The notes beneath the pieces were generated by a model, which worked only from the letters and a program-made list of their open reading frames with translations, had not been told where the DNA came from and searched no databases. The translations under genes and the position numbers were made by a program. From Candidatus Bathyarchaeota archaeon (lineage in GTDB: Archaea; Thermoproteota; Bathyarchaeia; TCS64), in NCBI GenBank assembly GCA_030670015.1, contig DAOVCM010000002.1, forward strand, positions 1 through 19,343: a DNA stretch of 19,343 bases, read 5' to 3'. This document shows positions 12,808 through 18,975 of the stretch, piece after piece. Each line of letters starts with the position of its first letter. Positions within the stretch are counted from its first letter, which is position 1.

Positions 12808-13005
12808 ATGTCCAGAGAAGAGAGCCTCACCCTTACAAAGCTCGCCACCAACATATTCGGAGCCATACTATTTGCTCTAGGCCTAGTACTTGCATACTTC
12901 TCGTTCCAGGCTGATGTCGAGGTAATAAGCCCCCAGATGTTTACCCCCATCGGCATAACCATAGTGATCATAGGCGGATTAATGATCCTAGCAAGGGAGG
13001 AGTAA
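12808..13005 (+). CDS. Small two-helix membrane protein (65 aa)
   Basis: Not recognised as a named family. After a short charged N-terminus (MSREESLTLTK) there is a hydrophobic helix at about residues 14-33, a short loop with an acidic DVEVISPQ segment, and a second helix at about 45-61, ending in a charged AREE tail. It should be a two-pass membrane protein with both ends on the same side. The promoter at 12771-12781 and the ATG fit a short-leader transcript. Its stop is 3 bases before the TTG of the first NDP-sugar pyrophosphorylase, and the SD of that gene (GGGAGGAG) lies across its 3' end. It may be co-expressed with glycan precursor synthesis. Confidence 0.65.
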   Translation: MSREESLTLTKLATNIFGAILFALGLVLAYFSFQADVEVISPQMFTPIGITIVIIGGLMILAREE

Positions 13006-13008
13006 CCA

Positions 13009-13770
13009 TTGCCTGAGCCTAAGCTCAAAGGAGTTATCCTCGCGGGGGGTGAAGGTACAAGGTTTCGCCCCCTCACATACTACTTCCAGAAGTCCATGAT
13101 CCCAGTGGGCGACGAGCAGAAGCCGGTCCTTGAGTACATCATCCGTCTCTTCGCACATCACAAGATAAACGACATCATACTCCTTGTCGGCTACAAGCAC
13201 CAGCAGGTTAAGAACTACTTCGGCAATGGCGACCGGTTCGACGTCAACCTCCAGTATGTTCTTGACAGACCGGAGTTCAAGGGCAGCGCTAACGCCCTCG
13301 TGAACGCCTATCGCCAGGGCGTCATCTCGAAGGACGACTGCCTCATTGTCTATTACGGTGACATACTCTCCAACCTGGACCTGAGAGAGATGGTCTCCCA
13401 GCACTTGAAGTGCGATGTGAATGCAACCATCGCTCTGGCACACGGCTTCAAGGTTCGGGTAGGGACGGCTGAGGTCAAAGACGGCCTAATAGCAAGATTC
13501 CACGAGAAACCTGAACTGGAAGAACCTGTGAGCATCGGTATACTCGTCCTGAGAGGCACTGCGCTTATGGAGATGGACCGTCTTTACGTTGAGGACCGTA
13601 AAAAGTCCTTTGACCTGATGGGTGATGTCGTCCCACACTTCATCGATAAAGGTATGCCCGTCCGAGCATACATCAGCAACGCCTTCTGGTACGACCTCGG
13701 CTCACTGGAAAGGTACGAGAGATTTGAGACCGAAGGTCTAGGAGAAAAGCTGAGTTTCCTGCTCGAATAG
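13009..13770 (+). CDS. NDP-sugar pyrophosphorylase (sugar-1-phosphate nucleotidylyltransferase)
   Basis: A 253-residue single-domain nucleotidylyltransferase that would join NTP and a sugar-1-phosphate to give NDP-sugar and pyrophosphate. The nucleotide-binding signature L-A-G-G-E-G-T-R-F-R-P-L-T lies at 11-23, with K28 in Q-K-S-M-I-P-V. The metal aspartate is in Y-Y-G-D-I-L (115-120), and the later sugar-binding segments are F-H-E-K-P and W-Y-D-L-G-S. The usual G-T-A-x-A-L region reads K-G-S-A-N-A-L. No C-terminal acetyltransferase or hexapeptide domain is present. The TTG start has GGGAGGAG (12995-13002) 6 bases upstream. Sugar and base specificity cannot be assigned from sequence alone. 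Confidence 0.88.
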   Translation: MPEPKLKGVILAGGEGTRFRPLTYYFQKSMIPVGDEQKPVLEYIIRLFAHHKINDIILLVGYKHQQVKNYFGNGDRFDVNLQYVLDRPEFKGSANALVNAYRQGVISKDDCLIVYYGDILSNLDLREMVSQHLKCDVNATIALAHGFKVRVGTAEVKDGLIARFHEKPELEEPVSIGILVLRGTALMEMDRLYVEDRKKSFDLMGDVVPHFIDKGMPVRAYISNAFWYDLGSLERYERFETEGLGEKLSFLLE

Positions 13771-13781
13771 CGCAAAAGCTT

Positions 13782-13800
13782 CTTAAACACTTCTTTATGC
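13782..13800 (+). promoter_or_regulatory. Putative promoter upstream of the second pyrophosphorylase
   Basis: CTTAAAC (13782-13788) preceded by an A-rich BRE-like stretch, and CTTTATGC (13793-13800), lie in the 53-base gap. Either could give a short leader containing the GGTGA SD at 13814-13818 before the TTG at 13824. Confidence 0.35.
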
Positions 13801-13823
13801 CTTGAATACATGCGGTGATTTGA

Positions 13824-14915
13824 TTGAAGGCCCTCATTCTGGCGGGGGGGTTCGGCACAAGACTGAGGCCGCTGAGCTGCACCCGTCCTAAAATGCTCTT
13901 CCCCTTGGCGAACCAGGCTCTTCTCGACTGGACCCTGAGAAGGCTCGCTGATGGAGGTGTGGACACAATTATCCTCGCGGTCAACTACATGGCGGAGGCA
14001 CTGGTACGCTATTATGGCCCCACAAAGTTCGATCTCGGCATCATCTATTCCCGTGAGGAGAGACCTCTAGGTACGGGAGGGCCCATCAAAAAGGCGGCAG
14101 ACCTGCTGACCGATGGCGACCCCTTCCTGGTGCTTAACGGGGACATAATCTCAAACATAAATTATAGGCGTCTTGTCGAGTACCATAAGGAGAAGGGCGG
14201 TCTCGCTACAATAGCCCTCATACGTGTTCCTGATCCTAGTCGTTACGGAGCCGTTGAGCTTGACGCGGAGGGCCATGTCCTCAGGTTTGTAGAAAAACCT
14301 GAAAAGGGGGAAGCACCCAGCAACCTGATCAACGCGGGGATTTATGTTGTCGAGAAGGATGTCCTCGATTATATCCCTGATGGGCGCAAGGTCTCCACGG
14401 AGAAGGAGGTTTTTCCCATTCTCGCTGAGGAGGGGAAGCTTTACGGGTTCGAGGCTCATGGTTTCTGGGTTGACATTGGTGTTCCTGAGGCTTACCTTGA
14501 GGCGAACAGACTTATCCTCGAAAGCCACAGAGAAGTTACAATGGGAGAGAGAGATGCTGTAGATGAGTCGGCGGAGATTCTGGAGCCTTCAAGTATCGGG
14601 ACCGGCGTTAGGGTGGGCGCAAACTCTGTCATTGGACCCAACACCTCCATCTCAGATCACGTCCACGTTGGCCAGGGATGCAGGATAGAGAATTCCATCA
14701 TCTTCCAAGGCACAACCATTGGTGACTACTCATCAGTTAAGAACGCAATCATAGGGGAGAACGCGACCTTGGAGAAGTGGGTGAAGGTGGAGTCCGGCAG
14801 CCTGATAGGCGACTACGTCACCATCACCGACGGCGTGACCATCACCCAGGGCGTAACTATATGCCCCTCTAAAACCGTGTCAGAGAGCATCCTTCAACCC
14901 CGCCAGGTGATGTGA
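13824..14915 (+). CDS. Sugar-1-phosphate nucleotidylyltransferase with C-terminal left-handed beta-helix
   Basis: A 363-residue enzyme of the mannose-1-phosphate guanylyltransferase / GlmU-like group. The catalytic domain (about 1-235) has L-A-G-G-F-G-T-R-L-R-P-L (6-17), R-P-K-M-L-F-P (21-27), P-L-G-T-G-G-P-I-K (81-89), L-N-G-D-I (104-108) and the later V-E-K-P and W-V-D-I-G segments. Residues about 255-345 are hexapeptide repeats of the left-handed beta-helix kind (I-G-T-G-V-R-V-G-A-N-S-V-I-G-P-N and further turns). In archaea this architecture makes GDP-mannose or, in the bifunctional form, UDP-GlcNAc. The second domain is short, so an acetyltransferase function is uncertain. The TTG start has GGTGA at 13814-13818. 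It overlaps the adjacent phosphohexomutase, which supplies its substrate. Confidence 0.87.
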   Translation: MKALILAGGFGTRLRPLSCTRPKMLFPLANQALLDWTLRRLADGGVDTIILAVNYMAEALVRYYGPTKFDLGIIYSREERPLGTGGPIKKAADLLTDGDPFLVLNGDIISNINYRRLVEYHKEKGGLATIALIRVPDPSRYGAVELDAEGHVLRFVEKPEKGEAPSNLINAGIYVVEKDVLDYIPDGRKVSTEKEVFPILAEEGKLYGFEAHGFWVDIGVPEAYLEANRLILESHREVTMGERDAVDESAEILEPSSIGTGVRVGANSVIGPNTSISDHVHVGQGCRIENSIIFQGTTIGDYSSVKNAIIGENATLEKWVKVESGSLIGDYVTITDGVTITQGVTICPSKTVSESILQPRQVM

Positions 14916-16273
14916 TGGGGCGGCTCTTCGGCACCAATGGGGTCCGAGGGGTTGTCAACAAGGAGCTAACCGTGGAGAAGGTCACCAACATCGCAGCGGC
15001 TTGTGGAGCCTACCTAGGTAAAAAGATCGCACTTGGCAGGGACGGCAGGACAAGCAGCCCAATGTTCAGGAGCGCCTCGATCAGCGGCCTCCTATCAGTA
15101 GGATGTAGTGTCCTCGATGTGGGTATTCTCCCGACACCAGCTCTCCAGTTCTCGGTAAAGCACTTCAAACTGGACGGTGGGCTGATGGTGACAGCATCCC
15201 ACAATCCACCAGAGTTTAACGGATTAAAAGTGATGGCTGATGACGGTCTAGAGGTCTCCAGACAGCAGGAAACAGAAATAGAGGATCTGATCTTCAGCGG
15301 AGGCCCCCAACTCAGTGTGTGGGACAAAATAGGAACGATCGAAAAGCGGGTGGCCATCCAACCATATAATGAGTCAATCCTTTCCCACGTTGATAGCAGG
15401 TTAGTAGGTGAGGCCGGTTTGAGGGTTGCCATAGACCCTGGTAACGGAGTTACAGCCCTGACAGCCCCGGAAATAGCCCGAAACCTCGGGTGTAAAGTCT
15501 ACACAATCAACGTTAACATTGACGGTCGATTTCCAAGCAGGGAGTCCGAGCCCAGACCTGAAAATTTAGACGGCCTCAGGATCCTCGTGGAAGCTTCGGA
15601 AGCCGATGTAGGCGTCGCCTTTGACGGTGATGGCGACCGTTCCATCTTCATCGACGAGAAAACAGAGGTTCATTGGGGTGACAGGTCGTTCGCTTTGGTC
15701 GCCAAGGAGTTCATGGCTAAAAACCCTGGGGCGAGTGTGGCTACGCCAGTTAGTTCATCCCGGGTTATTGATGATGTGGTGACCGCAGGCGGAGGTCAGG
15801 TTATTTGGACCCCTGTTGGTAGTGTTGACGTCTCACGATTGATGATAGGGAAAGGTATCATGCTGGGGGGCGAGGAAAACGGAGGTATCATGTACGGACC
15901 ACATCTACAGGTTCGCGACGGATCCATGGCTCTGGCTCTCGTGCTGGAGATAATGGCCAAGTCCAAACGACCTTTATCTGAACTGTTCGGCGAGCTACCC
16001 CAATACGCACAGATTAAGGACAAGGTGCCATGCCCCCACGAGTTGAAGGAGAGGTTGCTGGAAGCGTTACGTACATCAGTTGACGCCCCTAGGGTGGAAA
16101 CAATCGACGGCCTCAAGCTTTGGTATCCAGACGGGAGCTGGATCCTTATCAGGCCAAGTGGTACAGAACCTGTCTTCAGACTCTACGCTGAAGCTGAAAA
16201 CTCTGAGAGGGTGAGCGATCTCATCGAGGAACATAAGGCGCTTGTGGGATCCATCATAGACTCCCTTAACTGA
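14915..16273 (+). CDS. glmM: Phosphoglucosamine mutase / phosphomannomutase (alpha-D-phosphohexomutase family)
   Basis: A protein of about 452 residues that interconverts hexose- or hexosamine-6-phosphate and the 1-phosphate through a phosphoserine. Counting from the GTG at 14912, the motifs in order are F-G-T-N-G-V-R-G near the N-terminus, the active-site loop T-A-S-H-N-P-P-E (94-101, catalytic S96), the metal loop D-G-D-G-D-R (238-243), the sugar-binding loop G-G-E-E-N-G-G (319-325) and the phosphate-binding R-P-S-G-T-E-P (414-420). The F-G-T-N-G-V-R-G start and E-E-N-G-G loop favour the archaeal GlmM-type group, but phosphomannomutase activity cannot be excluded. I prefer the ATG at 14915, overlapping the previous stop as TGATG with AGGTGAT at 14905-14911; the GTG at 14912 is too close to that SD. 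It ends only 6 bases from the end of the convergent tpiA. Confidence 0.9.
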   Translation: MGRLFGTNGVRGVVNKELTVEKVTNIAAACGAYLGKKIALGRDGRTSSPMFRSASISGLLSVGCSVLDVGILPTPALQFSVKHFKLDGGLMVTASHNPPEFNGLKVMADDGLEVSRQQETEIEDLIFSGGPQLSVWDKIGTIEKRVAIQPYNESILSHVDSRLVGEAGLRVAIDPGNGVTALTAPEIARNLGCKVYTINVNIDGRFPSRESEPRPENLDGLRILVEASEADVGVAFDGDGDRSIFIDEKTEVHWGDRSFALVAKEFMAKNPGASVATPVSSSRVIDDVVTAGGGQVIWTPVGSVDVSRLMIGKGIMLGGEENGGIMYGPHLQVRDGSMALALVLEIMAKSKRPLSELFGELPQYAQIKDKVPCPHELKERLLEALRTSVDAPRVETIDGLKLWYPDGSWILIRPSGTEPVFRLYAEAENSERVSDLIEEHKALVGSIIDSLN

Positions 16274-16279
16274 TAGAGA

Positions 16280-16966
16280 TCAAAGACTAACAGCCTCAGC
16301 CAGTTCGAGGAGCTTCGAGTAGGGATCGTCGGCCTTCACAACACCGCTTGCCACCAGCACCCCCTCCGCACCTAGCTTCAGAGCTGAGGCTACATCCTCA
16401 CCGCTTGTGATGCCGGCACCACAGAGCACCTTTATATTGGGATCAAGGCTCTGAACGGCTTCAACTGCACCCGAGACGACTTCAGGTCGGGCTTTCGACA
16501 CAGGCGTCCCAGTTCCTATCAGCTCAGGCGGCTCAATAGCTATGATGTTCGGCTTGAATGGCGCCACAGCCCGCCCTTTTTCAACGGTATCCACACAAAC
16601 CACTTGGAGGAGTCCCACTTCTCTCGCCCTCTCAACACTAGCCTCTATTAAGTCAAGTCCCAACCTCCTCTCTGAATGACTGATGAGCGTGCCCACGCAA
16701 CCCGAGTCCGCGATAGCCTCAGGAAGTGTGTGACCAGTGTATTTACCGTACCCAACTGAATCAATGTGCTGAGAGAAGACCGGGGTCTTAGTAGACGCAA
16801 TGACAGAGCGTAGGTCTACGGTTTGAGGTGCAACAGCGATACATACACCAGTCCGCTTAGAGACAGTCTCAGCGATGGCCGCCAGCTTGACCGCTCTCTC
16901 CCCCATAGCCTCCACATAGGTCTTAAGGTTGACCACGATAAGGGGGAACTTGATCTTACTCTCCAA
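16280..16966 (-). CDS. tpiA: Triosephosphate isomerase, archaeal type
   Basis: A 228-residue triosephosphate isomerase, the short form typical of archaea (bacterial enzymes are about 250), which interconverts DHAP and glyceraldehyde-3-phosphate in glycolysis and gluconeogenesis. Catalytic residues are visible: N13 and K15 in V-V-N-L-K-T-Y, H97 in I-S-H-S-E-R-R, and E145 in I-A-I-E-P-P-E-L-I-G-T-G. The phosphate-binding segment C-G-A-G-I (187-191) and G-A-E-G-V-L-V-A-S-G-V are in place. The start is TTG at 16966, with a GGTGA SD 4-5 bases upstream on the minus strand. It is the only gene on this strand in the core region. It converges with glmM and diverges from the aTrm56 gene. Confidence 0.96.
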   Translation of the reverse strand: MESKIKFPLIVVNLKTYVEAMGERAVKLAAIAETVSKRTGVCIAVAPQTVDLRSVIASTKTPVFSQHIDSVGYGKYTGHTLPEAIADSGCVGTLISHSERRLGLDLIEASVERAREVGLLQVVCVDTVEKGRAVAPFKPNIIAIEPPELIGTGTPVSKARPEVVSGAVEAVQSLDPNIKVLCGAGITSGEDVASALKLGAEGVLVASGVVKADDPYSKLLELAEAVSL

Positions 16967-17018
16967 AACATCACCAATTTAACTATTACTCATGTCTCTT
17001 TATCTTTTACGAATCTGA

Positions 17019-17029
17019 ACTTTAAATAC
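17019..17029 (-). promoter_or_regulatory. TATA-like element, probable tpiA promoter, possibly bidirectional
   Basis: The palindromic core TTTAAA in ACTTTAAATAC would give tpiA (minus strand) a leader of about 30 bases that includes its SD. On the plus strand the same element sits about 33 bases before an ATG at 17059 that opens a doubtful 64-codon frame. A second minus-strand AT-rich element lies at 16995-17009. Confidence 0.4.
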
Positions 17030-17192
17030 TTACACAAGACACGCTTCATCTTTGCACGATGAATTATAGCATACCATTCAGTCAACCTCAGGATATCTCC
17101 TGTCAATTATTCAGGAAACGAGTAGATAGCTCTGGATTTATCAACATCGAAATGATCTCTCTCCTTGAAACGATGCAACCTCCCCCTGGGAG

Positions 17193-17202
17193 TTTTAAAA
17201 AA
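17193..17202 (+). promoter_or_regulatory. TATA box of the aTrm56 gene
   Basis: TTTTAAAAAA lies about 37 bases upstream of the ATG at 17235, with a purine-rich GTAAGG between them. A short leader is expected. Confidence 0.45.
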
Positions 17203-17234
17203 ACAAAAGTAAGGCATCCCTCATATGTGTTGGC

Positions 17235-17771
17235 ATGGCAGTCCACGTTCTAAGGCTCGGTCACCGTCCTACACGGGATAAGCGGGTCACAACCCACCTG
17301 TTTCTCGCAGCCCGTGCTTTCGGGGCCTCGGGGGCAACCTATACAGGTGTGAAGGATCCCTCCCTTGAGGAGACTGTGAACGATGTCGTCCTCAACTGGG
17401 GTGGACAATTCAGCATCGAGTTTAATGATGACTGGAGAGGGTCTATTTCAAGGTGGAAAAGAGGTGGAAAGGTGGTACACCTAACGATGTATGGTTTGCC
17501 TCTGCAGCGTGTTATCCCGGATATCAGGGATGACCCGTCGGACATACTTGTTGTAGTCGGGGGGAAAAAGGTCCCGGGTGATATCTATGGCATGGTTGAT
17601 TGGAATGTCGCGGTGACTTCTCAGCCCCATTCGGAGGTGAGCGCCCTCGCTGTCTTCCTCCACGAGTTATTCGAGGGCAGGGAGTTTGAGAAAGTTTTCG
17701 AGGATTCGAGGCTGAGGGTTGTACCTCAGGAACGGGGAAAGAAGGTGAAAGAATTCTCTCCCAAGGTTTAA
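17235..17771 (+). CDS. tRNA (cytidine(56)-2'-O)-methyltransferase, aTrm56
   Basis: A 178-residue archaeal SPOUT methyltransferase that 2'-O-methylates C56 in the T-loop of tRNAs, using S-adenosylmethionine. The family N-terminus is clear: V-L-R-L-G-H-R-P-T-R-D-K-R-V-T-T-H (5-21) followed by A-A-R-A-F-G-A. The C-terminal trefoil-knot region shows L-V-V-V-G-G-K-K-V-P-G-D-I-Y (105-118) and N-V-A-V-T-S-Q-P-H-S-E-V-S-A-L-A (124-139), then F-L-H-E-L. Its length is typical. The ATG at 17235 begins right at the conserved block. The tRNA-Val gene 1.1 kb downstream carries a C at the T-loop position this enzyme would modify (18955). The TFE gene follows after 54 bases. Confidence 0.95.
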   Translation: MAVHVLRLGHRPTRDKRVTTHLFLAARAFGASGATYTGVKDPSLEETVNDVVLNWGGQFSIEFNDDWRGSISRWKRGGKVVHLTMYGLPLQRVIPDIRDDPSDILVVVGGKKVPGDIYGMVDWNVAVTSQPHSEVSALAVFLHELFEGREFEKVFEDSRLRVVPQERGKKVKEFSPKV

Positions 17772-17776
17772 AGATT
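17766..17776 (+). promoter_or_regulatory. Putative TATA box of TFE
   Basis: GTTTAAAGATT-type AT-rich sequence straddles the stop of aTrm56, about 55 bases before the TFE TTG. It would allow separate expression of TFE and the HD protein. Confidence 0.35.
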
Positions 17777-17825
17777 TAAGTCATGCTGATGTGATCTAGT
17801 ATGTGTATTGGAGTAGTTTGGAGCT

Positions 17826-18338
17826 TTGTACAGCAGCGTCAGCGACGAGACCCTTAACCAGATAGCTTTGATCCTCGGGGGGGAGGAGGGCGTGGAGATC
17901 ATCGACATCCTCAGGGAGGTGGAGGAGATCACAGTCGAGGAGCTGGTTGAGAAAACGGAAATCCAGATAAACATTGTCCGGAAGATTCTCTACTCGTTCT
18001 ACAATCACAGTATCGTCACTTCACGCCGCTTCAGGGATAAGGAGACAGGCTGGTTCATCTTCCAGTGGAGTCTTCAGTCAAGGCTAATCGAGGCTTATAT
18101 CACGGGCATGAAGCAGAAGATCCTCAAGAAGCTGCAGAGTCGGCTGGAGTTCGAGCGCCAGCACGAGTTCTACCACTGCGATAATCCCACGTGTCCGAAT
18201 GTTACCTTCGAGGATGCCATGGATACAGTCTTTCACTGCCCCGTCTGCGGCGAACCCATGAAGCCCATAGACAACGAGTCAGCTGTCATCTTCCTTGAGA
18301 GAAAGATAGAGAAGATAGAGGGGGAACTCAAAGGTTGA
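17826..18338 (+). CDS. tfe: Transcription factor E, alpha subunit (TFE)
   Basis: A 170-residue homologue of the N-terminal half of TFIIE-alpha, which helps RNA polymerase open promoters. Residues about 10-90 form the extended winged helix (I-T-V-E-E-L-V-E-K-T-E-I-Q-I-N-I-V-R-K-I-L and a basic-aromatic wing ending in G-W-F-I-F-Q-W). A linker helix follows, then a zinc ribbon: C118, C123, C138 and C141 in Y-H-C-D-N-P-T-C-P and F-H-C-P-V-C-G, spaced C-x4-C and C-x2-C. The TTG at 17826 is the first possible start after an in-frame TAG at 17814-17816 and has GGAG just upstream. Its stop overlaps the start of the HD-domain gene (TTGA), so the two are translated together. Confidence 0.94.
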   Translation: MYSSVSDETLNQIALILGGEEGVEIIDILREVEEITVEELVEKTEIQINIVRKILYSFYNHSIVTSRRFRDKETGWFIFQWSLQSRLIEAYITGMKQKILKKLQSRLEFERQHEFYHCDNPTCPNVTFEDAMDTVFHCPVCGEPMKPIDNESAVIFLERKIEKIEGELKG

Positions 18339-18865
18339 GTCTTCCTGAGAGAGAGGAAGCCCTCACTATCATGCATGAAGTCGGCTGCAGTATGGGTGTC
18401 ATTGAACACTGCCAAAGGGTCACAAAGATCGCAATGAGGATAGCTAACAGCTTCGTCGAAAAGGGGTTTGAAGTCGACCTGGATCTAGTTGAGATTGGGG
18501 CACTGATGCACGACATCGGAAGAAGCAGAACCCACAGTGTGGAACACGGCGTAATCGGTGGAAGAATAACCCGCGAAATGGGTCTCCCAGAACCCCTCTC
18601 AAGGATCATAGAGAGACACATCGGCGCAGGCATTCCCCGAGACGAGGCGGAGAGGATCGGTCTACCAAAAGCAGACTATGTCCCGGAGACGCTTGAGGAG
18701 AAGATCGTCACATACGCCGACAAACTCGTCGAAGGAGACAGAGAGGTTGATATCGAGTTCACAGTCGAGAAATTCGCCGAGGAGCTTGGCAGGAACCACC
18801 CATCCCTGGACCGCCTTAGAGCCCTCCACACCGAGATAGACGAACTCATCGTAGCAGATTCCTGA
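18335..18865 (+). CDS. HD-domain metal-dependent phosphohydrolase (archaeal TIGR00295-like)
   Basis: A 176-residue HD-domain protein. Metal-binding residues are visible: H25 in V-I-E-H-C-Q-R-V, H59-D60 in A-L-M-H-D-I-G-R-S, then H67 and H71 in T-H-S-V-E-H-G, H95 in I-E-R-H-I-G-A-G-I, and D129 in Y-A-D-K-L-V. The arrangement G-A-L-M-H-D-I-G-R-S...H-S-x-x-H-G...R-H-I-G-A-G-I...G-L-P-x-x-D-Y-x-P-E-T-L-E-E-K is that of a conserved archaeal family of unknown substrate. Such enzymes usually cleave phosphoester bonds in nucleotides or RNA ends. TTG at 18335 overlaps the TFE stop by 4 bases, with a G-rich SD about 9 bases upstream. A tRNA gene follows 33 bases after the stop, so an RNA-related role is possible but unsupported. 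Confidence 0.88.
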   Translation: MSLPEREEALTIMHEVGCSMGVIEHCQRVTKIAMRIANSFVEKGFEVDLDLVEIGALMHDIGRSRTHSVEHGVIGGRITREMGLPEPLSRIIERHIGAGIPRDEAERIGLPKADYVPETLEEKIVTYADKLVEGDREVDIEFTVEKFAEELGRNHPSLDRLRALHTEIDELIVADS

Positions 18866-18876
18866 AGTAAAAAAAG
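18865..18876 (+). promoter_or_regulatory. TATA box of tRNA-Val
   Basis: AAGTAAAAAAAG lies about 28 bases before the tRNA 5' end, the normal box A distance in archaea. It overlaps the stop of the HD-domain gene. Confidence 0.45.
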
Positions 18877-18898
18877 TTGGCTGTGTAGCAAGTTAACG

Positions 18899-18975
18899 GG
18901 GCCGGTAGTCCAGCATGGCAGGACGCTGCCTTTACGAGGCAGAGGTCGCCGGTTCAAGTCCGGCCCGGCCCACCA
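18899..18975 (+). tRNA. tRNA-Val (anticodon UAC), CCA encoded
   Basis: It folds perfectly as a cloverleaf. The 7-bp acceptor stem is GGGCCGG (18899-18905) with CCGGCCC (18965-18971). The D stem is GTCC/GGAC (18908-18911, 18921-18924) with G18G19 at 18917-18918. The anticodon stem CTGCC/GGCAG encloses the loop TTTACGA (18931-18937), anticodon TAC, which reads GUA valine codons. The variable loop is 5 bases, and the T stem GCCGG/CCGGC carries the loop TTCAAGT with C56 at 18955. The discriminator is A at 18972 and CCA is encoded at 18973-18975. No intron is present. Confidence 0.97.
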
